Assembly: GCA_963838205.1 (NCBI GenBank)
Contig: CAWIQF010000008.1
Location: 1-64,000, forward strand
Direction of reading: 5' to 3'
DNA length: 64,000 nucleotides
Source of the DNA: CAIVVT01 sp963838205
GTDB taxonomy: Bacteria > Acidobacteriota > Terriglobia > Bryobacterales > Bryobacteraceae
Part shown: positions 55,569-64,000 of the stretch, one piece after another
Layout of the letters: each line of letters starts with the position of its first letter
Numbering within the stretch: position 1 is the first letter of the stretch
Translations under genes and position numbers: made by a program
Notes under the pieces: generated by a model
The model's input: the letters and a program-made list of their open reading frames with translations, nothing else
Databases searched by the model: none
Told to the model about the DNA's origin: nothing

Positions 55569-55897
55569 AACTCCTTAGATGCGAGGAACCCGCTGGCCGG
55601 TCCTGCATGCCGCATCCCTGTCTCCAGTCAACTCCAGGCGCGGCCGCAAGTCAATCCAGGACTGGGCCAGCCGCTAAGGAGGAATGCGCGCGCTTCGATT
55701 GCCGCCGCGCCAGCCCAGCGGTGCAGGAGAATGCAGCAGCCGGGCCCGGCGGCGTATGTGTTGCGCTAAGCACCACGCCTGGAGCCGGATGCGCCACCTG
55801 ACCCTATTCGTCGAGCGAGGAAGTTCGTGACTGGGGATCCGCCACCCCGGGCCTCAGCCAACCCAGGCAAGACGGACCCCCACGGCATTTTCAGCCG
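55569..55897. other. 329-bp intergenic stretch, nothing found
   Basis: Between the zinc-ribbon gene and the secreted protein gene. No gene, repeat or clear hairpin was seen; short open frames across it lack codon bias or ribosome sites. Confidence 0.5.
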
Positions 55898-56692
55898 CTA
55901 CTGCTGCTGCGGCGCCGGCCTGGTCCGCTGCGTGACCGCGTAGCCCGCCGGAACCTGGAACAGAGCAGCGTCCGGCTCGGCCCGAGTGATGTTGGTCAAC
56001 TGCGTCACCGAGGTTCCAAAGCGCGGATCCGAGCTCTTGATCATGATCGGGACCTTCAGATCCGACGAAACCCAGACCTCGCGCACGGTCTGAATCGGCT
56101 GCGCGTTGCCGATGGCGCCGGCCGGGATCGTCCGCGTGGTCCGCGTCCCCGTCGCGGCTAACCCATTGATGGTCTGCGTTCCGAGGTCCTCTTTCACTAT
56201 CTGCGGCGCATTCGCTCCCGCCCCTGCTTCGTGCGGCCTTCGGCCCTCGGCGCTAGCGCCTTGCCTCGGGGCTGGAAGCGCCATGCTGACGGCGGTCATA
56301 TTCTGCGGATTGAGCATGTGGGAGTATCCGGCCACGGGGTCGAAGATGTGAACGGAGGACTTTGTCGCCTGTCCGTGGAACGCCCCCGGACCTGCCGTCC
56401 CCTCGATCCTGACGCGGCCCTGGCTGTCCCGATAGACCTTCGACTGCTCCTGCCGCGCGATCTGGTTCGCGCCCTCCAGCGTCTGCTGGAACTGCGTAAC
56501 CTGAACTCCCGAATACGGCGCGCCGGTCACGGGCGTTCGCGATCCGGGACCCGCGAACTCCATGCCGAAAGCCCCTTCACCGCCCGCGCGGCCAAATGCA
56601 CCCGGCCGCCGTCCTCCCGGCCCCGGGCCTTGAGCGAACACGACCCCTGCCGCCAGCAGCAGGATCAAACAGAATTGAGCTAGCTTTTTCAT
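55898..56692 (-). CDS. Secreted protein downstream of an ECF sigma/anti-sigma pair, function unknown
   Basis: 264 residues: signal peptide (KKLAQFCLILLLAAGVVFAQ), a Gly/Pro/Arg-rich stretch (GPGPGGRRPGAFGRAGGEG), then a beta-rich domain with YRDSQGRVRIEGTAGPGAFH and EVWVSSDLKVPIMIKSSDPR. The latter resembles DUF-type domains found beside zf-HC2 anti-sigma factors in acidobacteria. AAAGGA lies 6 nt before the ATG at 56692. It is the last gene of a leftward operon with the anti-sigma factor 24 bp upstream. Confidence 0.78.
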   Translation of the reverse strand: MKKLAQFCLILLLAAGVVFAQGPGPGGRRPGAFGRAGGEGAFGMEFAGPGSRTPVTGAPYSGVQVTQFQQTLEGANQIARQEQSKVYRDSQGRVRIEGTAGPGAFHGQATKSSVHIFDPVAGYSHMLNPQNMTAVSMALPAPRQGASAEGRRPHEAGAGANAPQIVKEDLGTQTINGLAATGTRTTRTIPAGAIGNAQPIQTVREVWVSSDLKVPIMIKSSDPRFGTSVTQLTNITRAEPDAALFQVPAGYAVTQRTRPAPQQQ

Positions 56693-56715
56693 CTTGTGTC
56701 CTTTCCAACCGATTT

Positions 56716-57348
56716 TCAGAACTGACTGTCGTCCCACACCCGCACCGCCCGCGGGAACCCGTCCTCGCCGACAACCACGTCGGCCGGGACCTCGCCGGCA
56801 TCGAAATCGTCAATAAAAACGCCCATCCGGGCCAGTTCGACCGAACCCAGATCCGCATGGACAACCCTCACAAACTCCCCCGGCGCCAGCGGCGCCGCGT
56901 AGGGCACGGCCATAAAGCCGTCACTGGCTTCCGGCGCCTCGGCCTCCGCCGCATCGGCCCACGCGCCGGTTCCCGTTGAACCGCCCGCGTGGCGGAAAAG
57001 TTGCAGCGCGCCCAGCCCGCCTCCACGCCAGATGGACCCAACCCCCACCGTCAGCACCAGTGCCGCCGCGGCGGCCAGCGCCCAGCGCAGCACCGACTGC
57101 ACCGTGCGCCGCCGCTGCAGCGCGAACTGGCGCATGATCCGCTCGCGTTGCGCCTGCGCCGGCTGGCCGACGGCCGCGGCTTCCTTCAGCGCCTGAAAGT
57201 GCGTGGTCAGATTCCGTTCGCTGGCCCATCGCGCCGCACATTCGGGGCACTCCCGCAGGTGCTGCCGCAGTTCGCTTCTCGGCGCTACCCAAGCTCGCGC
57301 GCACTCCACGAGTTCACAAGCCCACGCCCGGCAGTTGCTTTCATTCAT
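56716..57348 (-). CDS. Anti-sigma factor, zf-HC2 type with one membrane helix
   Basis: 210 residues. An N-terminal zinc-binding motif (CARAWVAPRSELRQHLRECP, giving H-x3-C-x2-C) is followed by a helix VLRWALAAAAALVLTVGVGS and an extracytoplasmic part. It would hold the upstream ECF sigma factor inactive at the membrane. The ATG at 57348 overlaps the sigma stop as ATGA, so the pair is translationally coupled. Confidence 0.82.
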   Translation of the reverse strand: MNESNCRAWACELVECARAWVAPRSELRQHLRECPECAARWASERNLTTHFQALKEAAAVGQPAQAQRERIMRQFALQRRRTVQSVLRWALAAAAALVLTVGVGSIWRGGGLGALQLFRHAGGSTGTGAWADAAEAEAPEASDGFMAVPYAAPLAPGEFVRVVHADLGSVELARMGVFIDDFDAGEVPADVVVGEDGFPRAVRVWDDSQF

Positions 57349-57956
57349 TGCGCCGTCACCTCCGAGACAATGCCCACCGGCTTCAATCGCGCCGCCAAAA
57401 ACAGGCGGGCGCGATGCAGGCGCGAGCGGATCGTGCCCACCGGACAGGCCAACAGCCGCGCCGCCTCGGCGTAGCTGCGTTCCTCGAGTTCGCACAGCAC
57501 CACCACATCGCGATAGCGGTCCGGCAGAGCATCCATCGCCGCGTACAAGGCCGCCACCATTTCCTTCTTGATCAGATCGCCGACCAGGTCGTGCTCGATC
57601 GCCTGATCCTGCTGCTCTTCCACTCGCCCTTTGCGCCGCAGCACCTGAACCAGGTTGCGGACAACGCCGAACAGATACGCCTCCAGCGAGCCGCGCCGCT
57701 CGTCGAACCCCGCACTCGGCCCCATCAGCCGGACAAACACCTCGTTGGCGATTTCCTCGCCCGCGGCGCGGCTGCCCGACATGTGCAGCGCATAGCGGTA
57801 GATCGCCGGCTGCCGCCGCTCGTACAACTGCGCGAACGCGAGTTGGTTGCCCTTGCGCATCAGCCGGTACAGTTCCTCGTCGCTCAGTTCCTTCAAGGCG
57901 CTCACTCTGCATTGCCTTTCGAACTCGAAAAGTTCCCGGCTGGTCGCATAATCCAT
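57345..57956 (-). CDS. ECF-type RNA polymerase sigma factor
   Basis: About 203 residues. Sigma region 2 is present (LAFAQLYERRQPAIYRYALH with AGEEIANEVFVRLMGPSAGF, LEAYLFGVVRNLVQVLRRKG), and region 4 (ALPDRYRDVVVLCELEERSY with AEAARLLACPVGTIRSRLHR). The start is uncertain: ATG at 57956 is used, and a GTG at 57905 with AAAGG upstream is an alternative. It controls the operon with its anti-sigma factor and probably the secreted protein; the target promoter motif is unknown. Confidence 0.86.
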   Translation of the reverse strand: MDYATSRELFEFERQCRVSALKELSDEELYRLMRKGNQLAFAQLYERRQPAIYRYALHMSGSRAAGEEIANEVFVRLMGPSAGFDERRGSLEAYLFGVVRNLVQVLRRKGRVEEQQDQAIEHDLVGDLIKKEMVAALYAAMDALPDRYRDVVVLCELEERSYAEAARLLACPVGTIRSRLHRARLFLAARLKPVGIVSEVTAQ

Positions 57957-58181
57957 TCCGGCGCGGTGAATATGGCGGGCCCTGGCGGCCACGCTTCTGC
58001 ATCATCCTGCCGCATCTCACAACGGCACTGGCCGGAACAGGTCAGCGCGCGCCACTCGCCGGAGAAGGTGCTCCCAGCGCCAGCCGGGTTACGGCAGTGC
58101 GCGAATGGCCCCGCTCCGGCGTCCACGCCGCGCGCCGGCTTGGGCCTGCGCGGACCGGGGCGTACAATAAATAGGGTTCTC

Positions 58182-59114
58182 ATGTCCCCAATCGCATTCC
58201 TCTTTCCGGGCCAGGGCTCGCAAGCCCCGGGCATGGGTCAGGCGCTGGCCGAAAGCTACCCGGCAGCGCGGGCCGTTTTCGACGAAGCCGACTACGTGCT
58301 CGGCTTCCCCTTGTCGCGCCTGTGCTTCGAAGGCCCGGAGGAGCAGCTCAAACTGACCGAGAACACGCAGCCGGCGCTGCTCACGGTTTCCACAGCCGCC
58401 TGGAGCGTGCTGCGGGAACAAGGCTTCAAGCCGGACTACGTGGCCGGCCACAGCCTGGGTGAATACTCCGCCCTGGTCGCCGCCGGCGCGCTCGGATTCG
58501 CCGACGCGCTGCGCCTGGTACGCAATCGCGGCCGCTACATGCAGGAGGCCGTGCCCGCGGGCGTGGGTGCCATGGCCGCGCTGCTCAGGCTGCCTCCGGA
58601 GGCGCTGGACGGCGTGCTGAGCCAGGCCGCGCAGGGTGAGGTCCTCAGCGCCGCCAACTTCAATTCTCCCGATCAGGTGGTCATCGCCGGCCATGCCGGC
58701 GCCGTGCACCGGGCCGTGGAACTGGCCAAGGCGGCGGGCGCCCGGCGCGGCGTGCTGCTGCCGGTCAGCGCTCCTTTTCATTGCGCACTCATGGAGCCCG
58801 CGCAACGGCGCCTGAAGGTGGATCTGGATGCCACTGAATTCGCCGATCTGGAAATTCCGCTCATCAACAATTGGCAGGCCCGTGCCGTGACCACGGGCGC
58901 CGAGGCGCGCGAAGGGCTGTACCAGCAGGTGCCCGGCAGCGTCCTGTGGACGAACTCCATGCGCCTGCTGATCGAGGCCGGCGCCGAACGCTTCGTCGAG
59001 GTTGGCGTGGGTGCCGTTCTGTGTGGACTGCTGAAGAACATCGACCCGGCGCGGCGCGCGGTCGCCTTCAGCGAGCCCGCCGGCCTGGAGAAGGTTCGTG
59101 AACTGCTTGCCTAA
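58182..59114 (+). CDS. fabD: Malonyl-CoA:ACP transacylase
   Basis: 310 residues, loads malonyl onto ACP for fatty-acid synthesis. FLFPGQGSQAPGMGQALAES at the N-terminus, nucleophile Ser in VAGHSLGEYSALVAAGALGF, catalytic His in VSAPFHCALMEPAQRRLKV, and LWTNSMRLLIEAGAERFVEV. AGGG precedes the ATG at 58182. No fab operon surrounds it. Confidence 0.93.
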   Translation: MSPIAFLFPGQGSQAPGMGQALAESYPAARAVFDEADYVLGFPLSRLCFEGPEEQLKLTENTQPALLTVSTAAWSVLREQGFKPDYVAGHSLGEYSALVAAGALGFADALRLVRNRGRYMQEAVPAGVGAMAALLRLPPEALDGVLSQAAQGEVLSAANFNSPDQVVIAGHAGAVHRAVELAKAAGARRGVLLPVSAPFHCALMEPAQRRLKVDLDATEFADLEIPLINNWQARAVTTGAEAREGLYQQVPGSVLWTNSMRLLIEAGAERFVEVGVGAVLCGLLKNIDPARRAVAFSEPAGLEKVRELLA

Positions 59115-59243
59115 TCGGTTCGCGCTCGCCGCGGCCGGGTTGCTCCGCACTCTGGACCGGGTCGCTCCCGGGTCCGCGGCGGAGTCGTGCCATGTCGGAA
59201 GCCTCAACCTAGAGTCTCAAGCGTTGAGCCGCGCTCCAGTACA

Positions 59244-60278
59244 ATGACAACGTTAATGCCTTCCCGCTCCACCTACGTCGTTTCCGGCCTTTTGGCCGCT
59301 TTCCTGCTCTTGGCCGCCTGCAATAAAACTCCCCCCGCGAGCGTCGCCGCGGCCGTCAACGGCCACGCCATCACTTTTGCCGATGTGGACCGGCAGCTCA
59401 AGTGGCAGTTCCCCAAACAGCCCGACGCCGACCAGATCCAGATCCAGAAACTGGCCCTGCTGCACGCCCTGATCGACGAAGAACTGCTGCTGCAACGCGC
59501 CGAGAAGTTGGGGCTCATCGCCACCGAGGCCGAGGTCGACACCAAATTCAACGAAATCCGCGCTCCCTATACGCAGGAGGAGTTTCAGAAGCAGTTGAAC
59601 GACCGCGCCATGACCGTCGACGAGCTGAAGGGCAAACTGCGCCGCGACCTGAGCACCGAAAAGCTGCTCAACAAGGAAGTTCTGTCGCGCATCAACATTA
59701 CCGACAAGGACGTCAGCGATTTTTACAACGCCAACAAGGCGGCCTTCAACTACGCCGAGAACAACTATCGCATCGCCCAGATCATGGTCAGCCCGCAGCC
59801 GTCCAACGACGTGAAGAACCTCAAGCACGACAAAGCGCAGAACGAGGAGCAGGCGAAAAAGAAGATCCAGATGCTCGAAGCGCGGCTCAAACAGGGCGAC
59901 GATTTCGCCATGCTGGCGCAGAGTTTCTCCGAAGATCCCGAAAGCGCGTCCAATGGCGGCGACATGGGGTTCATTGGGGAGTCGGCGCTCGAGAAGGCCG
60001 ATCCGGAAATCCGCAAGCTGATTCTCACCCTGCCTCCCGGGCAGTTCTCGGCCCCGACCCATGCCGGCAACGTCTGGCACATCCTGAAAGTCATCCAGCG
60101 CGAGCCCGCCGGGCAGCGCGACCTTAACGACCCGCGCGTGCAACAGAGCATCCGCGAGGAACTGCGGACGCGCAAGGAGCAGTTGTTGCGCGGGGCTTAC
60201 ATGGAGGCCTGCCGCAACGAAGCGCAGGTCGTCAACTACCTGGCCATCAAACTGGCGCCGGGCTTCGAAAGCAAATAG
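59244..60278 (+). CDS. Periplasmic peptidyl-prolyl isomerase lipoprotein (PpiC/SurA type)
   Basis: 344 residues with a lipobox (FLLLAACNK). The SurA-like N-terminal chaperone region (ASVAAAVNGHAITFADVDRQ, HALIDEELLLQRAEKLGLIA) is followed by one parvulin domain (NNYRIAQIMVSPQPS, DFAMLAQSFSEDPESASNGG, DMGFIGESAL). It probably assists folding of outer-membrane proteins. ATG at 59244, or 59256 in the same frame. It follows fabD by 129 bp. Confidence 0.87.
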   Translation: MTTLMPSRSTYVVSGLLAAFLLLAACNKTPPASVAAAVNGHAITFADVDRQLKWQFPKQPDADQIQIQKLALLHALIDEELLLQRAEKLGLIATEAEVDTKFNEIRAPYTQEEFQKQLNDRAMTVDELKGKLRRDLSTEKLLNKEVLSRINITDKDVSDFYNANKAAFNYAENNYRIAQIMVSPQPSNDVKNLKHDKAQNEEQAKKKIQMLEARLKQGDDFAMLAQSFSEDPESASNGGDMGFIGESALEKADPEIRKLILTLPPGQFSAPTHAGNVWHILKVIQREPAGQRDLNDPRVQQSIREELRTRKEQLLRGAYMEACRNEAQVVNYLAIKLAPGFESK

Positions 60279-60504
60279 ACCGTTCGCCCGTTCCGGCGAG
60301 CCCCGGCCGGAAGCGGCATCGGCCTCCGGTCGCGTGTCTTGAATCGGTCCCAGCCGATCTCGCCCCGGTGCGGCTTTCCGCCGGCACTCACCCGCCAGCG
60401 CGCCTGTGGGCTGTGTCACGATCAGCGCGATCGGCGCGCGATCGGCGTGCCGCGCCGGGGATCGCCGGTGATAGAATCGCCTGCGGGCACAGGAGGCACA
60501 ATCG

Positions 60505-61329
60505 ATGGCGATCTATGCGGGCGTGAATATGGAATTCATCCGCTGCGAGGACAAGTCGTTCGCGGCGGGTCTGGAGCGGGCCGCGCAGCTCGGTTTTCAC
60601 TACGTCGAGCCGATGGTCCACAACGGGCGGGAACTGCTCAGCGAGGCGGGCTACTTCCACTCCTTCTCGATGGACGACGACCCGGGCGAGATGGAGGACC
60701 TGCTCAAACTCAACGGCCTCGAGGCCTGCGCCCTGAGCGCGCATTGCCCCTTGATGCGGCCCGAAATCGCCGTGCCATACCTGCAAAAAGCGATCCGCTT
60801 CGCCGCGGCCATCGGCGCGCCGGTCGTGAACACGGACGAGGGCATTCGGCCGGAGTGGGTGCCGCTCGACGAGGCCTTGGGCGTCATGCGGTACACCCTG
60901 AAGACCGCGCTGCGGACCGCCGAGCGCTACGGCATCTTCATCGGCATCGAGCCGCACCAGAGCATCTCGACGAAAACCGAGGGCCTGCTGCGCATCGCGC
61001 GCCTGGTGGAGTCGCCGATGCTCCGAGTCAACTACGACACCGGCAACGCGTTCCTCGGCGGCGAGGATCCATACGCCGGGCTGCAGGCCGTGCTGCCGCT
61101 GCTGGTGCACGTCCACGCCAAGGACATCAGCATCCAGCACGCCGAAAAAGAGAAGGGCATGGTGACCGGCACGCCCGTCGGCTGCGCCTGCGGCGACGGC
61201 GTGATCGACTGGGCGCGCGTGATCGGCATCCTGCGCGACGCAGGCTGGAGCGGTGTGCTCTCGGCCGAGTGCGGCTCGCCCGATCAGGCGCTGCGCAGCC
61301 GGCTGCACCTGGAGGCTTTGCTCGGATAA
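60505..61329 (+). CDS. Sugar phosphate isomerase/epimerase-family TIM-barrel protein
   Basis: 274 residues of the AP-endonuclease-2-like/xylose-isomerase-like barrel. Motifs: IYAGVNMEFIRCEDKSFAAG, IFIGIEPHQSISTKTEGLLR with the metal Glu, RVNYDTGNAFLGGEDPYAGL with Asp, VHVHAKDISIQ with His. The reaction is unknown; relatives epimerise or dehydrate sugars. AGGAGG lies well placed before the ATG. It stands alone after 226 bp with no other feature. Confidence 0.83.
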   Translation: MAIYAGVNMEFIRCEDKSFAAGLERAAQLGFHYVEPMVHNGRELLSEAGYFHSFSMDDDPGEMEDLLKLNGLEACALSAHCPLMRPEIAVPYLQKAIRFAAAIGAPVVNTDEGIRPEWVPLDEALGVMRYTLKTALRTAERYGIFIGIEPHQSISTKTEGLLRIARLVESPMLRVNYDTGNAFLGGEDPYAGLQAVLPLLVHVHAKDISIQHAEKEKGMVTGTPVGCACGDGVIDWARVIGILRDAGWSGVLSAECGSPDQALRSRLHLEALLG

Positions 61330-61381
61330 CGCAGCTTTGCTCGGATAACGAAGCGCTGCCCAGATACCGCGCGACGCGCGG

Positions 61382-62680
61382 TTAGCGCGGGCTGCCGTTG
61401 CGGTAAATCTTGCCTTCCTTCATCACGAAGAACACCTTGCGCATGGTCGAGATGTCGTGCAGCGGATCGCCGGGAACGGCGACCAGGTCGGCGAGTTTTC
61501 CCTTCTCAATAGTGCCCACGCGGTCGGCGATGCCGAGCAGGTCGGCGTCGGCGCTGGTGGCCGCGCGCAGAGCCAGCGCCGGCGTTGCTCCGTTGGCCAC
61601 CATGAGCTCGAACTCACGCGCGTTCTGGCCGTGCTCGTAGACGCCGGCGTCGGTGCCGAAGCCGATGTTGACGCCGCGCTCGACGGCGTGGCGGAAGGTG
61701 ACGTTGACGCTCGAGGCGGCGGCGCGGGCCTTCTCCTTGATGCGCTCGGGCACCTTCATGCCCTTGTCGAAATTCTCGAGCAGCGAAGCCGGCGCGATCA
61801 GCGTCGGCACGAGGTAGGTGCCCTTGCTTTTCATCAGGTCGAGGGTGTCGTCCTTGAGGAAACTGCCGTGCTCGATGGAGTCGATGCCGGCCAGGACGGC
61901 GCGGCGCGCGCCGGTATCGCCGTGGGCGTGGGCGGCGACCTTGCGGTGCAGCGAATGGGCTTCGTTGACCAGCGCGTTCAGCTCGTCCTGGGTCAGTTGC
62001 GGCGTATCGACGTCGTCGGTGAGCGACAGCACGCCGCCGGTGGCGCAGACCTTAATCAGATCGGCGCCGTGCTTGAGCATGTAGCGCACGGCGTGGCGGA
62101 ACTCGTCGGGCGAATTGGCGATGCCCTGGCGATAATCGGGCTCATTCGGCGCGGCGGCCGCTGTCCAACCGTCGGTGGGGTCGCAATGGCCGCCGGTGGT
62201 GCCGAGCGCGATGCCGGCGGTGAGGATGCGCGGACCGTCGGTGAGGCCGCGATTGATGGCATTGCGGAGCCCGACGTCGATCCACTCGGCGGCGCCGACG
62301 TTGCGCACGGTCGTGAAGCCGGCCAGCAGCGTAATGCGCGCGATGGCAGCGGCTTCGAAGGCTTTCTCGGCGGGCGTGGTGCGCAGGTCGTGATACTCGG
62401 ACTGGTAGCGGTCCATGCTGAACGGGTAGGTCAGATGCGTGTGCGCGTCGATCAGGCCGGGCAGCAAAGTGGCGTTGCCCAGATCGACGATTTCCGCGCC
62501 GGCGGGCGCGGTCCCGCCCACCTGGGTGATCTTCCCGTTCTCCACGACGACCAGGCCTGGAGAGACGGTCTGGTTGGCAGTGCCGTCGAACAGGCGCGCG
62601 GCTTTCAGGGCCACTGGATGGGACTCGGCGAAGGCCAGCCCGGAGAGCAGCAGGAGTGGAAGCAGGTTACGGAAACGCAT
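61382..62680 (-). CDS. Exported amidohydrolase-family metal-dependent hydrolase
   Basis: 432 residues: signal peptide (RFRNLLPLLLLSGLAFAES) and an amidohydrolase barrel with the metal His pair in GLIDAHTHLTYPF, further His in VAAHAHGDTGARRAVLAGID and SIEHGSFL, and Asp in GFGTDAGVYEHGQNA. It resembles Xaa-Pro dipeptidase/imidazolonepropionase-like members that act outside the cytoplasm. ATG at 62680; upstream codons lack export features. It diverges from pepQ with a 67-bp gap. Confidence 0.87.
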   Translation of the reverse strand: MRFRNLLPLLLLSGLAFAESHPVALKAARLFDGTANQTVSPGLVVVENGKITQVGGTAPAGAEIVDLGNATLLPGLIDAHTHLTYPFSMDRYQSEYHDLRTTPAEKAFEAAAIARITLLAGFTTVRNVGAAEWIDVGLRNAINRGLTDGPRILTAGIALGTTGGHCDPTDGWTAAAAPNEPDYRQGIANSPDEFRHAVRYMLKHGADLIKVCATGGVLSLTDDVDTPQLTQDELNALVNEAHSLHRKVAAHAHGDTGARRAVLAGIDSIEHGSFLKDDTLDLMKSKGTYLVPTLIAPASLLENFDKGMKVPERIKEKARAAASSVNVTFRHAVERGVNIGFGTDAGVYEHGQNAREFELMVANGATPALALRAATSADADLLGIADRVGTIEKGKLADLVAVPGDPLHDISTMRKVFFVMKEGKIYRNGSPR

Positions 62681-62747
62681 GGTGAGAATCAGGATCGCAC
62701 AGCGGGCGGCCGCGCGGCCAGCGCGATGATAAGATCGAGAGGACATT

Positions 62748-63830
62748 GTGGCTGAATCGACCTACCAGGCGCGGCGCGAACGATTGTTGGAGCTGCTCGC
62801 AGAGCGGAAGACGGCCGCGGCGGCGTTCTCGCATCTCCCCAATATCCGGTACCTGACGGGCTTCAGCGGATCGAGCGCGCTGGTCTTGCTGAGTGCGCGG
62901 GAAGCGGTCCTCTACACCGATCCGCGCTACGAGTTGCAGGCGGCCGGGGAGACCGATTGCAAAGTGCGGGTGATTCGCGGCGCGCTGTGGCCGGAACTCG
63001 TCAAGAACGTGCGGCGGCGGCGGGCGAATTCGCTGGGGCTGGAGGCGGAACATCTGGCGCAGGCGGAGTACGCGCGAATCGGCGAGCAGTTGGGGCCTGT
63101 CGTCCTGCTGAGCGACGTGAGCGGATTGGCGGAAGGCTTGCGGGCGGTGAAGGACGAGGGCGAGATCGAACTGATCCGGCGCTCGATGGATGTGTGCGGG
63201 CGGGCGTACCTGCAGACGTTGAAGAAGATCCGCGTGGGCATCAGCGAGGCGCAGATCGCGGCTGAACTGGAGTACAGAATGCGGCGCCTGGGGGCGGAGC
63301 GGCCGGCGTTTGAGACGATTGTGGCGGCGGGAGCGCGGTCGGCGCTGCCGCATGCGCAGCCGACTGGGTCGCGGGTGCAGGCCAATCAGCTAGTATTGGT
63401 AGACATGGGCGCCAGCCGGGAGGGCTACGCCAGCGATATGACGCGCGTCATGCATACCGGCCGGCCGACAGCGCCAACTAAACGACTGTATACGGCGGTG
63501 CTGGAAGCGCAACTGGCGGCGCTCGACGCGGTACGGCCGGGCGCGACCTGCGCGAGTATCGACGGCGTGGCGCGCCGGACGCTCACGCGGCTTGGGTATG
63601 GAGAGTTTTTTGTGCATTCGACCGGACACGGGCTCGGCCTCGAGATCCACGAAGCCCCGCGCATCGGACGCCGGGTGAAGGACGTGCTCGAGCGGAATAT
63701 GGTGATCACGATCGAGCCTGGCGCCTATATCCCGGGCCAGGGGGGCGTCCGGATCGAGGATACGGTAGTGGTGACCGCACGAGGCGCGGAGGTGCTGACG
63801 GCGGTTCCGAAGGAATTACTGGTTCTCTAA
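62748..63830 (+). CDS. pepQ: Xaa-Pro aminopeptidase (M24)
   Basis: 360 residues. The N-terminal creatinase-like domain is SHLPNIRYLTGFSGSSALVL and LYTDPRYELQ. The C-terminal pita-bread domain has the metal ligands in LVLVDMGASREGYASDMTRV, FVHSTGHGLGLEIHEAPRIG and NMVITIEPGAYIPGQGGVRI with EDTVVV. It starts at GTG 62748 with GAGAGGA upstream. The stop is 2 bp before accB, as in many bacteria where a proline peptidase precedes accB-accC. Confidence 0.92.
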   Translation: MAESTYQARRERLLELLAERKTAAAAFSHLPNIRYLTGFSGSSALVLLSAREAVLYTDPRYELQAAGETDCKVRVIRGALWPELVKNVRRRRANSLGLEAEHLAQAEYARIGEQLGPVVLLSDVSGLAEGLRAVKDEGEIELIRRSMDVCGRAYLQTLKKIRVGISEAQIAAELEYRMRRLGAERPAFETIVAAGARSALPHAQPTGSRVQANQLVLVDMGASREGYASDMTRVMHTGRPTAPTKRLYTAVLEAQLAALDAVRPGATCASIDGVARRTLTRLGYGEFFVHSTGHGLGLEIHEAPRIGRRVKDVLERNMVITIEPGAYIPGQGGVRIEDTVVVTARGAEVLTAVPKELLVL

Positions 63831-63832
63831 GC

Positions 63833-64000
63833 ATGACCCTCGAAGAGATACGCGATCTGATCAAGACCGTCTGCGACAGCGGCATCGCCGAGTTGGAGGT
63901 GCAGCGCGGAGACAACCGCGTGTGGATCAAGCGCACCGGCGCCACCCTGACGCAGGAAATTGTCGTGCCCGCGGCAGCGCCGCCGATGGCGAATCCACCC
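63833..64000 (+). CDS. accB: Biotin carboxyl carrier protein of acetyl-CoA carboxylase (5' part)
   Basis: 56 codons run to the window edge: TLEEIRDLIKTVCDSGIAEL then EVQRGDNRVWIKR and the Ala/Pro-rich linker (VPAAAPPMANPP). This is the typical AccB N-terminus; the biotin domain lies beyond the edge. It starts 2 bp after the pepQ stop, so translation is coupled. Confidence 0.85.
   Translation, partial: MTLEEIRDLIKTVCDSGIAELEVQRGDNRVWIKRTGATLTQEIVVPAAAPPMANPP

Overview
The window is high-GC bacterial chromosome that looks like an acidobacterium of the Bryobacterales/Solibacterales type. The pointers are two Tat-exported Gfo/Idh/MocA oxidoreductases, a YncE-propeller/phosphoesterase fusion, a CadC-like winged-helix/TolB regulator, a DUF4097 protein, and copies of a short GC-rich repeat whose translation reads PLPDGRGSE. 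This placement is inference from gene content; no rRNA gene is present to confirm it.

There are two kinds of territory. The left arm (1 to about 20 kb) is accessory. It holds an IS66 remnant, two IS110-family transposase genes, seven toxin-antitoxin (TA) loci (BrnT/BrnA, MazF with antitoxin, an orphan HicB, HigB/HigA, BrnT/CopG, BrnT/BrnA, YafQ/RelB), an irregular array of spaced repeats (3.5-3.9 kb), and five clusters of the REP-like repeat, one of them inside a CPBP protease gene. Metabolic genes lie between them: two oxidoreductases, an MFS transporter, a polysaccharide-deacetylase-like protein lacking its metal histidines, a nitrilase-fold hydrolase and a CadC-like regulator.

The right arm (20-64 kb) is mostly housekeeping: rbfA, apbE, hemE and hemY (haem); nadE, phosphoesterase and GH57 in one operon; a C26 hydrolase, dinG and queD; a metallo-beta-lactamase/receiver fusion; hutH (frameshifted); priA; an ImuB-like/DnaE2 mutasome pair behind a palindromic operator; a second metallo-beta-lactamase beside a GAF-SpoIIE phosphatase; pyruvate carboxylase; an ECF sigma/anti-sigma pair; fabD; a PpiC lipoprotein; pepQ and the start of accB.

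The most unusual signal is gene-tail duplication around mobile cargo. An 807-bp segment carrying only a PIN/HicB-like TA pair sits between two direct copies of the last 121 bp of the GH57 gene. The copies differ at three bases, all at third codon positions and all silent. A 54-bp copy of the end of the second Gfo/Idh gene likewise lies 2 kb away, on the far side of the second IS110. Both fit cargo being inserted at a gene's 3' end while the gene stays intact. Several TA operons also carry their own palindromic operators, two of them closely related.
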